From: Pontibacter mangrovi
GTDB lineage: Bacteria > Bacteroidota > Bacteroidia > Cytophagales > Hymenobacteraceae
Assembly: GCF_006385705.1 (NCBI RefSeq)
Contig: NZ_VFRQ01000007.1
Location: 1 to 64,000 of the forward strand
Direction of reading: 5' to 3'
DNA length: 64,000 bases
The stretch's first letter is position 1. Every line of letters begins with the position of its first letter. The notes beneath the pieces were generated by a model, which saw only the letters and a program-made list of their open reading frames with translations, did no database searches and had not been told where the DNA came from. This document shows positions 18,292 to 27,499 of this stretch, one piece after another. A program made the translations under genes and the position numbers.

Positions 18292-19968
18292 TTACTTCTT
18301 GGGGATCTCACTTTTCAGGCCGATGCTGGATTTAAACCCGCTCACCAGGCAGCTCTTCCAGTAATTAAACACAGACTTCTGCCTGTTGTGGCTAAAGGCG
18401 ATTTCTCCGGTACGCGGCTGTTCGCCTTCCGCAGGGTTGCTGTCTTTGATCGCTATCCAGTCGGCCAGCTCGGAAATCAGTTTTTTGCCGAGGCCCTGGT
18501 CTCCCCCACTTCCCTTCTTCAGCAGCTCCACCTCCAAGTTATTGTAGAGCACCACCATCGTTCCCGTTGCGCGTGCATCGGTCAACTCAGCCTTAAACCT
18601 GGCGCTTGATACCTGCCCTCGTGTGATTTTCATAAAAGTGGTCGGCATCAGAATAGGGTTCAGGATCTGCAGGTTCGTTTCCCCAATCTCCCCCTCCAGG
18701 GTATGGTAGCCGTTCCTGTTTAGCAAAGGCAGCTTTATGGTCACATTTAGTTTAGCCCGATCCATTACTTTGGTAGTAGCCTGAACAACGGCGGGTTTCT
18801 CCATACTGATGTGTTCGGGCATATTGGAGAGATTGGTGATGAGGGCCCTAAGGTGATGAAAGGTAATATGCCCGCGCTCCTGTGCCTGCGGCACCAGCTC
18901 TGCATACCGGATATAGCCATGCTTAAGCGCTATGGTATCGAGCAGGAACGGCGTTTTTATACTTTGCACCATAGCGTGCGGCAGTTGTTTGGTGCCCTTG
19001 TCCTGGAAGTGCTGCTTGTCTTTGAAGGCGGTAAGTGATGGGTTCAGCAACTGCACATGGCGAACCCGCACCTCATTCTCGCGGGAATGCGCACCAAACG
19101 CCACTCCTTGCAAAGCGGCCTCTTTCACGGTTATTTCCTGATAGGTTACAGCTTTTCCTTTGGCGCGCGCCAATGCCGCCGGCTCCACTGTTGGCTTCAG
19201 TGCCAGCCCCTTTACCAGTACGCGCTCCGCCTGCGTATCCAGCTGTAAAGTGTCCGTGGTGGCGCTGTACAAACCATCCGGTAGTTGATAGGTAATGTTA
19301 GATGCCGCTAGCATATACTTTTTGGCGTAATAAGCCCGCTCTTTGGCATGGAAGGAGGCACTGTCGAGCTTATAGCCGAGCACTTGCAGGTTAAAATGCT
19401 TTACCGTGAAAGCAGTGTCAGCCGCCTCTTGCAGGCGGTAACCTAACTGGCCATCCCTCACGTGTATTTTACCGATCGCCAACCCTTGCAAAAAGCCCTT
19501 GGTAGTTTCGTGCAGCGGTTTATGCGATTCTGTAGTGTCCGGGCGCATCACTGTCAGCAGCATGTTCAGCTTGGCAACTTCCAGTTCGTCCAGCTGGATT
19601 TTCTGTTTCAGGAGTGCCTTAACATAGCTCAGCTTCCGGAGGTTTATCGGCCCGGTGTGCAAACGAAGCAGGGTGCGGGGCGTGCTGCTCCTTTTTTTGC
19701 TCAGCTCCTGCCACCGCTCATAGTTTGGTTGTAGCTCCAGGCTGTCTACCGCCAGGCTCCCGATAAACGGTGAAGTCGACAGGCCATATAACCGCAGTTT
19801 ATATACGCCTTTGGACTGCGCCTCTACCATACGCTCCAGCTTGCTTTCTAGCCAGAAGGTAAAAAAGAACAAGCCTACAAACACAAGAAGTGAGACACCT
19901 ACCACCCAAGCAATTACCTTTAACCATTTTTTTAGTTTTGAAGAATCAGATGTGGTGTGATGCTGCAT
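18292..19968 (-). CDS. AsmA-like membrane-anchored protein of unknown function
   Basis: 558 residues. A basic cytoplasmic N-terminus (SSKLKKWLK) is followed by one membrane helix (~17-37, VIAWVVGVSLLVFVGLFFFT), then a long periplasmic part of repeated beta strands with short LDTL/VDSLEL-type phrases, as in AsmA/DUF748-like proteins thought to move or shield lipids at the envelope. No catalytic motif is seen. It is convergent with the alanine racemase and divergent from the dehalogenase-like gene. The family assignment rests on overall pattern only. Confidence 0.6.
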   Translation of the reverse strand: MQHHTTSDSSKLKKWLKVIAWVVGVSLLVFVGLFFFTFWLESKLERMVEAQSKGVYKLRLYGLSTSPFIGSLAVDSLELQPNYERWQELSKKRSSTPRTLLRLHTGPINLRKLSYVKALLKQKIQLDELEVAKLNMLLTVMRPDTTESHKPLHETTKGFLQGLAIGKIHVRDGQLGYRLQEAADTAFTVKHFNLQVLGYKLDSASFHAKERAYYAKKYMLAASNITYQLPDGLYSATTDTLQLDTQAERVLVKGLALKPTVEPAALARAKGKAVTYQEITVKEAALQGVAFGAHSRENEVRVRHVQLLNPSLTAFKDKQHFQDKGTKQLPHAMVQSIKTPFLLDTIALKHGYIRYAELVPQAQERGHITFHHLRALITNLSNMPEHISMEKPAVVQATTKVMDRAKLNVTIKLPLLNRNGYHTLEGEIGETNLQILNPILMPTTFMKITRGQVSSARFKAELTDARATGTMVVLYNNLEVELLKKGSGGDQGLGKKLISELADWIAIKDSNPAEGEQPRTGEIAFSHNRQKSVFNYWKSCLVSGFKSSIGLKSEIPKK

Positions 19969-20091
19969 GCAAGATATGTTTTAGCCTACCATACGCATAT
20001 TTTCTTGCCAAGCTGTAGAGATCATCATAAATAGTAAATATTTATATGTTTCGGTGCTACTTTCATACTTAATCGCCACCTGAAAGTATAA

Positions 20092-21021
20092 ATGAAGTAT
20101 ACTTTAAGGTGGAATAAGAAAGCACAGCTTCAGCAAATTGAAAACCAGAACGCGATGAACTCACCAAAGTGGCTCGATAGGATACTCTACCCTTTTGCCC
20201 ACTCTACGCTGGAAGTACCGGGAGGGCGCATGCACTATGTGGACGAAGGACAAGGCGATCCGATTGTATTTGTGCACGGAACGCCCACCTGGTCGTTTGT
20301 GTGGCGGCAGCAGATAAAACCCTTGAGCCGGAACTACCGCTGCATCGCGCCGGACCATATTGGCTTTGGCCTATCAGAAAAGCCCGCTGACTTTGCCTAT
20401 ACCCCTGCAGCGCATGCCGATAACCTGGAGCAGCTAATCAATTACCTGCAGCTTAAGGACATTACGCTGGTGGTGCACGATTTCGGTGGCCCCATTGGCC
20501 TGCGGTATGCGCTGCGGCACCCGGAGAACGTGAAGCACCTTATTATTCTGAACACCTGGATGTGGAGTTTGGAAAGTGAAAGCCGGATCATGAAGATCAG
20601 CAGGTTTATGGCTGGCAGGGTGGGGCGCTTTATATACTTGCAACTGGGTTTTTCAGCAAACATCCTGCTGCCCCAAGGCTACCACGAGCGCAAACACCTG
20701 ACAAAAGATATCAAACAGCACTACCAGAAGCCCCTCTCCACTTCTGCCAGTCGCCTCGGCACCTGGGCATTTGCCAAAGCCCTGCACCAATCCAACCCAT
20801 ACTTTGAAGAGCTGTGGCAGCAGCGCGAGAAGCTAAAAAGCATAAACAAGCTTATACTTTGGGGCGAGAAGGATAAGCTGCTGCCCTTGCATTTCCTGGA
20901 TCGCTGGCAGCAGGAGTTTCCTGAAACGAAAACGGTAAAGTATAAAGCCGGCCATTTTGTGCAGGAAGAACGTGGCGGCGAAGTGGCAGACGCGATCCAA
21001 AGCTTTATTGCTACCCACTAA
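20092..21021 (+). CDS. Haloalkane dehalogenase-like alpha/beta hydrolase
   Basis: 309 residues from the ATG at 20092; a later Met (20155, MNSPKWLD) may be the real start, since the first 21 residues look unlike the family. The fold is clear: oxyanion loop FVHGTPTWSFVWR, nucleophile elbow VVHDFGGPIGL with Asp as nucleophile, an acid in LILWGEKDKLLP and the catalytic His in YKAGHFVQEERG. An Asp nucleophile points to haloalkane dehalogenases or epoxide hydrolases. Two halide-contact positions differ from classical enzymes (HGNP reads HGTP, and the residue after Asp is Phe rather than Trp), so the substrate is uncertain. An AAGTATACTT palindrome overlaps codons 2-5. Confidence 0.8.
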   Translation: MKYTLRWNKKAQLQQIENQNAMNSPKWLDRILYPFAHSTLEVPGGRMHYVDEGQGDPIVFVHGTPTWSFVWRQQIKPLSRNYRCIAPDHIGFGLSEKPADFAYTPAAHADNLEQLINYLQLKDITLVVHDFGGPIGLRYALRHPENVKHLIILNTWMWSLESESRIMKISRFMAGRVGRFIYLQLGFSANILLPQGYHERKHLTKDIKQHYQKPLSTSASRLGTWAFAKALHQSNPYFEELWQQREKLKSINKLILWGEKDKLLPLHFLDRWQQEFPETKTVKYKAGHFVQEERGGEVADAIQSFIATH

Positions 21022-21113
21022 CCCCGATCTCGGCAAACCATACAATCTACAGGCGGCCTTCAGGAGTTTGTGCCGGATTTAAGGAGTAACACTCCATAGC
21101 TAAAGTATAAAAC

Positions 21114-21152
21114 AAAGCAGCGGCAAAGGTTTGCTATACTTGCCGCTGCTTT
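21114..21152. terminator. Bidirectional terminator between the hydrolase gene and hisIE
   Basis: Arms AAAGCAGCGGCAA (21114-21126) and TTGCCGCTGCTTT (21140-21152) pair perfectly with a 13-nt loop. AAGTATA lies just outside (21103) and TATACTT partly in the loop (21135). Confidence 0.8.
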
Positions 21153-21170
21153 ACATAACTTTCAAACCGA

Positions 21171-21779
21171 TTACTTTTTCTGGTGCCTTTCCTGCAGCAC
21201 CTCCACCACATCCTTCAGTTCCAGGCCGGTAGCAGCTAAGAGCACCAGCAGGTGGTACAGCAAATCGGCCGCTTCGCCTTTCATGGTGTCTAGTTTGCCT
21301 GCCACGGCGTCTATTACGGTTTCCACGGCTTCCTCCCCTACTTTCTGGGCGATCTTGTTCACGCCTTTCTCGAACAGGAAGTTGGTATAAGACCCTTCTG
21401 CCGGGTTGGCTTTTCGCTCCTGAATCACCTGCTCGAGCTGCGCGATAAACTGTATCGCTTTCACACGCCTGGCTGCTTCTTCCTCCCCGAAGCAGCTGGT
21501 GCTACCGGTATGGCAGGTAGGCCCGGTTGGGTTTACTTTTATGAGCAGCGAATCAGCGTCGCAGTCTTTGGCAATGCTGATCACCTGCAGCGTATTACCG
21601 GAGGTTTCGCCTTTGGTCCAGAGGCGGTTTTTGGAACGGGAGAAAAAAGTAACCAATCCCTCCTGCCGCGTTTTGTCCAGCGCCTCCTGGTTCATGTAGC
21701 CCAGCATCAACACCTGGCCACTTACATTATCCTGTATCACGGCAGGAACCAAACCGCCGGCTTTATCGAAATCAAGCAT
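21171..21779 (-). CDS. hisI: Bifunctional phosphoribosyl-AMP cyclohydrolase / phosphoribosyl-ATP pyrophosphatase
   Basis: 202 residues, the fused HisIE form that carries out steps 2 and 3 of histidine synthesis. The HisI part has the metal and substrate Cys-rich block KDCDADSLLIKV and PTCHTGSTSC. The HisE part (~115-200) has the EEAVETVIDAVAG and EAADLLYHLLVLLA helices. It is the last gene of the hisH-A-F-IE operon, separated from hisF by 201 nt that are filled with a palindromic repeat, and it ends at a strong terminator. Confidence 0.96.
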   Translation of the reverse strand: MLDFDKAGGLVPAVIQDNVSGQVLMLGYMNQEALDKTRQEGLVTFFSRSKNRLWTKGETSGNTLQVISIAKDCDADSLLIKVNPTGPTCHTGSTSCFGEEEAARRVKAIQFIAQLEQVIQERKANPAEGSYTNFLFEKGVNKIAQKVGEEAVETVIDAVAGKLDTMKGEAADLLYHLLVLLAATGLELKDVVEVLQERHQKK

Positions 21780-22003
21780 TAGTTAGAAAGTTAAAAGTTA
21801 GATGATTAGAAAGTGAAGCTTCTAACCCTGGCGCGAGAATCTTCCTCGTGCCGTTTGTGCGTGCGAGCCTCCAGACTCGCTTTTATACTTTGGGCTTGAC
21901 AAGTGCGTCTGGAGACTCACCCACACCCTTTGTCACCGGAATAATTCCGGCGCCAGCTATGTTTATCTTGTCAATCCTTCTTAATCATGTAAATCCTGAT
22001 GCA
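21780..22003 (-). repeat. Composite intergenic repeat, copy B (between hisF and hisIE)
   Basis: The core at 21828-21956 is bounded by CTGGCGC and GCGCCAG as inverted ends. It contains internal palindromic pieces (GCGAGCCTCCAGACTCGC at 21863-21880; CCGGAATAATTCCGG at 21937-21951) and TATACTT at 21884. It is flanked on the left by AGTTAGAAAGTTAAAAGTTA and on the right by TCAATCCTTCTTAATCATG and AAATCCTGATGCAGAC. Copy A at 24052-24247 has the same order of parts with a shorter core. The right flank runs into the last codons of hisF. Confidence 0.75.
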
Positions 22004-22757
22004 GACGAACTTCTACCCCCTGCTGCTTCAGGTATTGCTTCAGGTCCGGAATAGCCAGCTCGCGGAAGTGGAACAGGCTGGCTGCCAGCGCCGCATCGGC
22101 ATGTGCCTTTAAAAACGCATCCGCAAAGTGCTCCATACGTCCGGCTCCGCCCGAGGCAATTACTGGCACAGAAACAGCCTGAGCTACCTCTCGGGTAATA
22201 TCCAGCGCAAAACCAGCCTTGGTACCGTCGTTGTTCATACTTGTTAAGAGTATCTCTCCGGCGCCTAAACCTACCACCTGCTTTGCCCAATCAACTGTCC
22301 GGTGTTCTGTTTCCACGGTTCCGGCGCGGGTGTATACTTTCCAACCGGTGGCTTCGGTATACTTGGTGTCGATGGCCACCGTAACGCACTGGCTGCCGAA
22401 ATGCCTGGCTAGCTCCTCTACCAGCTGCGGGTTTTTGATAGCTGATGAGTTGATGGAAACCTTATCGGCGCCGTTCTGCAATAGCACCTCCACATCGGCC
22501 ACAGAGCCAATGCCACCGCCTACGGTAAAGGGAATATCGATGTGGCGGGCAATGTCGCGCACCAGTTGAGCAAAGGTTTTACGGCCTTCGTTCGTGGCGG
22601 TAATGTCGAGGAACACCAGTTCGTCGGCTCCCTGCTGGGCATACCACTTGGCCAGTTCCACCGGGTCGCCGGCATCGCGGATGTTCTCGAACTGCACGCC
22701 TTTCACGGTGCGGCCGTCTTTGATGTCCAGGCAAGGAATGATGCGTTTGGTTAGCAT
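21981..22757 (-). CDS. hisF: Imidazole glycerol phosphate synthase cyclase subunit HisF
   Basis: 258-residue TIM barrel that, with HisH, makes imidazole-glycerol phosphate and AICAR. Catalytic Asp of [12 protein letters not shown] near residue 11 and the second Asp in VAIDTKYTE; phosphate-binding loops GGGIGS and ASGGAGR are present. It overlaps hisA by 7 nt. The last residues (LHQDLHD) are encoded by DNA that matches the right flank of an intergenic repeat found again at 24215-24247, so the C-terminal tail appears repeat-derived. Confidence 0.96.
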   Translation of the reverse strand: MLTKRIIPCLDIKDGRTVKGVQFENIRDAGDPVELAKWYAQQGADELVFLDITATNEGRKTFAQLVRDIARHIDIPFTVGGGIGSVADVEVLLQNGADKVSINSSAIKNPQLVEELARHFGSQCVTVAIDTKYTEATGWKVYTRAGTVETEHRTVDWAKQVVGLGAGEILLTSMNNDGTKAGFALDITREVAQAVSVPVIASGGAGRMEHFADAFLKAHADAALAASLFHFRELAIPDLKQYLKQQGVEVRLHQDLHD

Positions 22758-23473
22758 ATAAATCGCTTTAAGTCTTTCAAACTGATGGTGCCTTCGTAAA
22801 TCGCTTTCCCGATAATAGCACCTTTTACCCCAATCTCCTGCAGTTGCTCCAGGTCTTCTACGGTGGTAACGCCCCCGCTGGCAATGATGCCGGCTTCCGG
22901 CAGCGTCAGCTTCAGGTGGCGGTAGGTATTGATAGACGGCCCCTGCAGTTTCCCGTCTTTGCTCACGTCGGTGCAGATAAACAAACGGGCTCCTGTTTTC
23001 ACATACCCTGAGATGAAACCCTGCAGCGGATATTTGCTCTCTTCGGTCCAGGCGGAGATAGCGATGTTGGTTCCTTTAAAATCAGCCCCGATGATGATCT
23101 TTTCAGCGCCATACCTTATGAGCCAGTTCTTCACCGTCTCTGGCTCCCGCACGGCTATACTTCCAGCCGTAATTTGCGTTGCACCTGCGTCAAACGCCTG
23201 CTTTACCGCTTCCTCAGACTGCAGCCCGCCGCCAAAATCTATTTTTAAATTAGTGTTTGATGCTATACTTTCCAGCACCGCCAGGTTAACCGGTTTTTTG
23301 GCGCGGGCTCCGTCCAGGTCTACCAGGTGCAGGCGTTTTACACCGGCAGCTTCAAAGCGCATGGCTACCGCCAGCGGGTTGCTGTCGTAGGTGGTCTGCT
23401 GGGCAAAGTCGCCTTCTGTCAGGCGCACGCACTGGCCGCCGATTATGTCTATCGCTGGGATGATCTCCATCAT
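22751..23473 (-). CDS. hisA: ProFAR isomerase HisA
   Basis: 240-residue TIM barrel, fourth step of histidine synthesis (ProFAR to PRFAR). The catalytic Asp in [14 protein letters not shown] and Asp in [10 protein letters not shown] are both present, with phosphate loops DFGGGLQS and ASGGVTT. Two adjacent ATG codons make the start 23473 or 23470. It overlaps hisH by 4 nt and hisF by 7 nt, implying translational coupling. Confidence 0.96.
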   Translation of the reverse strand: MMEIIPAIDIIGGQCVRLTEGDFAQQTTYDSNPLAVAMRFEAAGVKRLHLVDLDGARAKKPVNLAVLESIASNTNLKIDFGGGLQSEEAVKQAFDAGATQITAGSIAVREPETVKNWLIRYGAEKIIIGADFKGTNIAISAWTEESKYPLQGFISGYVKTGARLFICTDVSKDGKLQGPSINTYRHLKLTLPEAGIIASGGVTTVEDLEQLQEIGVKGAIIGKAIYEGTISLKDLKRFIC

Positions 23474-24051
23474 AGGGCAAGGAAGTTTTTAAGTATCTGT
23501 GAGCCGGCTGGACCGCTTTTCTCAGGGTGGAACTGCGCGGCGTAAAAGTTTTTATACTGTAGGGCGGCCGAAAAAGGCTCGGGATAGGATGTTTGGGCGA
23601 TGGTAAACTCGCTTACCGGCACATAATAGCTGTGCACATAGTAGACATACTCCTTCTCGTTAATGCCATTAAACAAAGGCGACTGCAAACCTTCCAGTTG
23701 ATTCCAGCCCATGTGCGGTACTTTCAGGTCAGTTTCGAAATGCTTTACCGGCAGCGGAATGATGTTGAGCAGATCGGTATCGCCTTCTTCGGAGTGCCGG
23801 CAGAGCAGCTGCATGCCCAGGCAAACGCCAAAGAACGGCTGCTCCAGCGTCGGCAGTAGCTTGTCCAGGTTGCGGGATTTGAGCTGCCCCATGGCCGAGG
23901 CCGCCTGCCCCACGCCCGGAAAAATTACCTTATCAGCTGCCTTGATCGTTTCGGCATCCGAGCTCAGCGTGGCCTGCACCCCCAGCCGCTCCAGCGCAAA
24001 CTGCACCGACTGCACATTACCTGCTTTGTAATCAACTATAACTAAGTCCAT
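23470..24051 (-). CDS. hisH: Imidazole glycerol phosphate synthase glutaminase subunit HisH
   Basis: 193-residue class I glutamine amidotransferase that feeds ammonia to HisF. Catalytic Cys in FFGVCLGMQLL and the His/Glu pair in AAQFHPEKSGPAGS are present. It is the first structural gene of the operon. Its 5' region holds, in transcription order, a promoter, a His-rich leader peptide, a terminator and a palindromic repeat (24371 down to 24052), so expression is probably attenuated by histidine supply. Confidence 0.96.
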   Translation of the reverse strand: MDLVIVDYKAGNVQSVQFALERLGVQATLSSDAETIKAADKVIFPGVGQAASAMGQLKSRNLDKLLPTLEQPFFGVCLGMQLLCRHSEEGDTDLLNIIPLPVKHFETDLKVPHMGWNQLEGLQSPLFNGINEKEYVYYVHSYYVPVSEFTIAQTSYPEPFSAALQYKNFYAAQFHPEKSGPAGSQILKNFLAL

Positions 24052-24247
24052 TAAGTTAGAAAGTTAAAAAGTTTGTGAGTTAGAGAGTTTTCTTCTAACT
24101 CTGGCGCGAAAATCAATTTCGTGCCTTGTTACAGATGCGAATCTGAGATTCGCTTTTATACTTTGTCACGGAAGAGACTTCCGCGCCAGTACTTGTGAAA
24201 GTATCAATCTTGTTAATCCCTCTAAATCCTGAAAATCCTGATTCAGA
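24052..24247 (-). repeat. Composite intergenic repeat, copy A (between attenuator and hisH)
   Basis: Core 24101-24189 starts CTGGCGCG and ends CGCGCCAG as inverted ends. An internal GCGAATCTGAGATTCGC palindrome (24137-24153) is followed by TTTTATACTTTG as in copy B. Left flank TTAGAAAGTTAAAAAGTT and right flank TGTTAATCCCTCTAAATCCTG then AATCCTGATTCAGAC correspond to those of copy B at 21780-22003. Confidence 0.75.
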
Positions 24248-24250
24248 CAT

Positions 24251-24282
24251 AAAAAAAGCCTGACTGGTCGGAGTCAGGCTTT
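24251..24282 (-). terminator. Attenuator terminator of the hisHAF-IE operon
   Basis: On the minus strand AAAGCCTGACT pairs with AGTCAGGCTTT around the loop CCGACC, and T7 follows. It lies 30-60 nt after the His leader peptide and about 200 nt before hisH. A TCGGAG in the leader peptide (codons TTC GGA G) can pair with CTCCGA at the terminator loop and 5' arm, a possible but short antiterminator. It could also serve as the end of the trp transcript. Confidence 0.85.
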
Positions 24283-24311
24283 AGATATCTATAGTGTTTA
24301 TACTTCAAAAA

Positions 24312-24371
24312 CTACAGGCAAGCGGCTCCGAAACTATTGCTTCGTGCATGATGATGGTGCTTATGAGCCAT
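24312..24371 (-). CDS. His leader peptide of the hisH operon
   Basis: Translated by hand from the ATG at 24371: MAHKHHHHARSNSFGAACL then TAG, 19 residues with five His, four of them consecutive (24348-24359). Such a run has no structural use but makes the ribosome stall when charged histidyl-tRNA is scarce, as in the proteobacterial hisL leaders. A TATCTTTG -7 element lies 18 nt upstream and an intrinsic terminator follows. Too short for routine gene calling. Confidence 0.88.
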   Translation of the reverse strand: MAHKHHHHARSNSFGAACL

Positions 24372-24388
24372 TGTGCCTTTCATTACTG

Positions 24389-24419
24389 CAAAGATAGTGC
24401 ATCAGAAGTATAAATAAAA
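24389..24419 (-). promoter_or_regulatory. Promoter of the hisH leader
   Basis: Minus strand: TTTT (24416-24419), 19 nt, TATCTTTG (24389-24396). This matches the Bacteroidota consensus TTTG-N17-21-TAnnTTTG except for one base in the -33 box. Predicted transcript start about 24382, some 11 nt before the leader ATG. AAGTATA (24406) lies in the spacer. Confidence 0.65.
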
Positions 24420-24499
24420 TGGTTTAAGTGGATTTGCTGTGTTTAGAACCGGAATAGTATTTAAATCCTACTGATTCTCTCTGATCCAGAAAACCTGAT

Positions 24500-25510
24500 C
24501 TAAAAACTCTCCCGCAACGCATAAGCTTTGCGCATACGCTCGATCAGCCGGGCTGATTCCTGAAAATTAAGCGTTTGCTGACCGTCTGAGAAGGCTTTTT
24601 CAGGTGTATAGTGCGTTTCATAAATAACACCGTCAGCCCCGGCCATTACAGCGGCCAGCGCCATACTATCCACGTAATCGCGTAGGCCAATGCCATGCGA
24701 GGGGTCCACGATAACGGGCAGGTGCGTTTTCTCCTTTAGCACCGGCACAGCGTTCAGGTCCAGAATATTGCGGTATGCTTTCTCGTAGCCCCGGATGCCG
24801 CGCTCGCAGAGCATGATCTTTTCGTTGCCGTTCGAGAAAATGTACTCCGCTGCCTGCAAAAGCTCTTCCAGGGTGCCGGAAATGCCGCGCTTCAGCAGCA
24901 CTGGCTTCTGCGCCTCGCCCAGTGAATCCAACAAGTTAAAGTTCTGGCTGTTGCGCGCCCCCACCTGGAACACGTCCACATAATCGATCATCTCCTCTAT
25001 CTGCGACACCTGCATTACTTCGGTGATGATCTTGATGCCGTTCTCGCGGCAGATGCGGTGGAACGTTTTCAGGCCATCTATCCCTAAACCACGGAAAGCA
25101 TACGGCGAGCTGCGCGGCTTGAACACACCGCCGCGCATGACCTTCACGTTGTTCTCAACCAAATGCGCCACCACGCGCTCTATCTGCTCCTCGCCCTCAA
25201 TAGAGCACGGACCGGCCATAATGCTGAAGTTGCCTTCGCCAATCACCACGCCGTCGCCTAAGTCAATGCGGGTGGGCTCAACGCGCCATCTGCGGGAGAT
25301 CAGTTTATACTCCTCCGAAACCCGATGAATGTCCGCCACGCCCGGCAGCTGCCCGATGCGGCGAATGTCGAACTCCTTTTTCCCGATGGCCACCAGGTAG
25401 TGCGCCTCCTGTGTGATAACTTCGTTTGCTTTGTACCCAATTTCCTGTATTTGCCTCAGAATGTTCTCCTTTAGCTCCGCTGGAATCCCTTGCTGCAGTT
25501 GTATGATCAT
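24500..25510 (-). CDS. aroF: 3-deoxy-7-phosphoheptulonate (DAHP) synthase, type I-beta
   Basis: First enzyme of the shikimate pathway, condensing PEP and erythrose 4-phosphate. 336 residues: an N-terminal ferredoxin-like domain (~1-70, DAHP_snth_FXD) and a KDO8P-synthase-like barrel with [31 protein letters not shown] and the metal region DPSHGIG. The extra N-domain is the form that can mediate aromatic feedback. It follows trpA after 1 nt as the last gene of the trp operon, so aromatic input flux is coupled to tryptophan attenuation. Confidence 0.92.
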   Translation of the reverse strand: MIIQLQQGIPAELKENILRQIQEIGYKANEVITQEAHYLVAIGKKEFDIRRIGQLPGVADIHRVSEEYKLISRRWRVEPTRIDLGDGVVIGEGNFSIMAGPCSIEGEEQIERVVAHLVENNVKVMRGGVFKPRSSPYAFRGLGIDGLKTFHRICRENGIKIITEVMQVSQIEEMIDYVDVFQVGARNSQNFNLLDSLGEAQKPVLLKRGISGTLEELLQAAEYIFSNGNEKIMLCERGIRGYEKAYRNILDLNAVPVLKEKTHLPVIVDPSHGIGLRDYVDSMALAAVMAGADGVIYETHYTPEKAFSDGQQTLNFQESARLIERMRKAYALRESF

Positions 25511-25511
25511 G

Positions 25512-26288
25512 TTAGTTTTTGATGCTTTGGATGAATGATGAAATATTCTCTTGCAGGCTTCCCTCCTGCTGCAGTGCCTTCACAAAGGCACTGCCAATGA
25601 TGGCGCCGCTAGCGTGGTTGCAGGCAGCAACAAAGGTCTCCTTGTCGTGGATGCCGAAGCCGATCACGCCGGGATTTTGCAACTGCATGCCCGCCACGCG
25701 CTGGAAGTAAGCTTGGCTCTGCTCTGCTAGTCCAACCGTTTTGCCCGTGGTAGACGCTGACGATACCATATAGATAAAGCCGTTGCTGTGGCAGTCGATC
25801 TCGCGGATACGGGCTTCCGGTGTTTGCGGCGTAACCAGGAAAACCTTGCTCAGGTTATACTTCTCAAACAGCTCCTTATACTCCTCCACGTACTGGTGCA
25901 GTGGCAGGTCCGGCAGAATGATACCGTCTATGCCTACCTCAGCGGCTTTCTGGCAAAAGCGCTCCACACCGTACTGCATCACCGGGTTCAGGTAGCCCAT
26001 CAGCACCAGCGGGATCTGTGTTTTCTGGCGAATGTCCTGCAGCTGCTCGAACAGTTTCGGGATGGTCATGCCGTTCTTTAAGGCTACGGTGCTACTGGCC
26101 TGTATCGTAGGCCCATCGGCCAGCGGGTCGGAGAAAGGCATGCCCACTTCAATCAGGTCCACACCGCTTTTCTCCAGCTCCAGGATAATCGTTTCGGTGT
26201 CGTTGAGGTTCGGAAAACCCGCCGTAAAGTATACCGAGAGCAGCCCTTTCGGCTTCTGGGCAAAAAGGCTTTTGATTCTATTTTTCAT
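25512..26288 (-). CDS. trpA: Tryptophan synthase alpha subunit
   Basis: 258-residue TIM barrel that cleaves indole-glycerol phosphate. The catalytic Glu in [17 protein letters not shown] and the Asp in [12 protein letters not shown] are present, as are phosphate-binding GFGIHDKE and [10 protein letters not shown]. It overlaps trpB by 11 nt, the usual coupled order trpB-trpA. Confidence 0.96.
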   Translation of the reverse strand: MKNRIKSLFAQKPKGLLSVYFTAGFPNLNDTETIILELEKSGVDLIEVGMPFSDPLADGPTIQASSTVALKNGMTIPKLFEQLQDIRQKTQIPLVLMGYLNPVMQYGVERFCQKAAEVGIDGIILPDLPLHQYVEEYKELFEKYNLSKVFLVTPQTPEARIREIDCHSNGFIYMVSSASTTGKTVGLAEQSQAYFQRVAGMQLQNPGVIGFGIHDKETFVAACNHASGAIIGSAFVKALQQEGSLQENISSFIQSIKN

Positions 26289-27468
26289 CGAAGTGGAAAT
26301 GCTTTAGGTACGTAGAAAGGTCTTTGTCGCCGCGGCCGGAAAGGTTAATGACCACGATATCGTCAGGCTTAGCCTTTAGCCGGTCCAGCACAGCAAGCGC
26401 ATGCGCACTCTCCAGTGCCGGGATAATGCCTTCCAGCCGCGTCAGTTCCAACACTGCTTGCAGGGCCTCCTCGTCGGTGGCGCTCTCAAAGCGGGCACGC
26501 TTGCTTTCAAACAAGTGCGCGTGCAGCGGCCCAACGCCCGGGTAATCCAAACCGGCTGAGATAGAGTATGGCTCCGTGATCTGCCCGTCGTCGGTTTGCA
26601 TGAGCAAGGTGCGGCTGCCGTGAATGATACCGTCTCGACCAAGTATGGATGTAGCCGCCGACTCACCGGAATGGACGCCTTTTCCAGCTGCCTCTACAGC
26701 CACCAGCTGCACCTCCGGCTCGTCCAGGTAATGGTAAAAAGCACCGGCCGCATTGCTGCCGCCGCCCACGCAGGCCACTACGTAGGTTGGCAGCTCCGTG
26801 CCTTCCTTTTCCAGCAACTGCGCCCGCATCTCCTCCGAGATCACCGCCTGGAACCGCGCCACCATGTCCGGGTACGGGTGCGGACCAACTACCGAGCCGA
26901 TGATATAGTAGGTGTTTTCCGGGTTGTTAATCCAGTCACGGATAGCCTCATTGGTGGCGTCTTTTAAAGTCTTGCTTCCGCTGGTGGCCGCCACTACCTG
27001 TGCGCCCAGCATCTTCATGCGGGCCACGTTTGGCGCCTGCCGCTCAATATCGATCTCGCCCATGTACACAATACACTCCAACCCCATCAGCGCACAAACC
27101 GTGGCGGTGGCCACGCCATGCTGCCCGGCCCCTGTCTCGGCAATAATCCGCTTCTTACCCAGGCGCTTGGCCAGCAGCACCTGCCCGATGGTGTTGTTGA
27201 TCTTGTGTGCCCCGGTATGGTTCAGGTCCTCGCGCTTGAGGTATACTTTGGTGTTGTACTTCTGGGAAAGGCGCGGCGCAAAGTACAGTGGCGTCGGGCG
27301 GCCCACATAATCCTTCAGCAGGTGCTGCAGCTCCTCCTGAAAATCAGGCTCCTGCATAATGCGCAGGTAATGCTGGCGCAGCTCCTCCACATTCGGGTAC
27401 AGCATCTCGGGGATGTATGCCCCACCGAACTTGCCGTAAAATCCTTTTTCGTTAACGTGATAGCTCAT
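26278..27468 (-). CDS. trpB: Tryptophan synthase beta subunit
   Basis: 396-residue PLP enzyme that joins indole and serine. PLP lysine in [15 protein letters not shown], catalytic Glu in ETGAGQHG, phosphate-binding GGGSNAAG. TrpB1 type, normal length. Separated from trpF by 97 nt holding a 20-bp-arm palindrome (27500-27560). Confidence 0.97.
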   Translation of the reverse strand: MSYHVNEKGFYGKFGGAYIPEMLYPNVEELRQHYLRIMQEPDFQEELQHLLKDYVGRPTPLYFAPRLSQKYNTKVYLKREDLNHTGAHKINNTIGQVLLAKRLGKKRIIAETGAGQHGVATATVCALMGLECIVYMGEIDIERQAPNVARMKMLGAQVVAATSGSKTLKDATNEAIRDWINNPENTYYIIGSVVGPHPYPDMVARFQAVISEEMRAQLLEKEGTELPTYVVACVGGGSNAAGAFYHYLDEPEVQLVAVEAAGKGVHSGESAATSILGRDGIIHGSRTLLMQTDDGQITEPYSISAGLDYPGVGPLHAHLFESKRARFESATDEEALQAVLELTRLEGIIPALESAHALAVLDRLKAKPDDIVVINLSGRGDKDLSTYLKHFHFDEK

Positions 27469-27499
27469 TTTTGCTTGAGTCTTTTAATTCTATATCATA

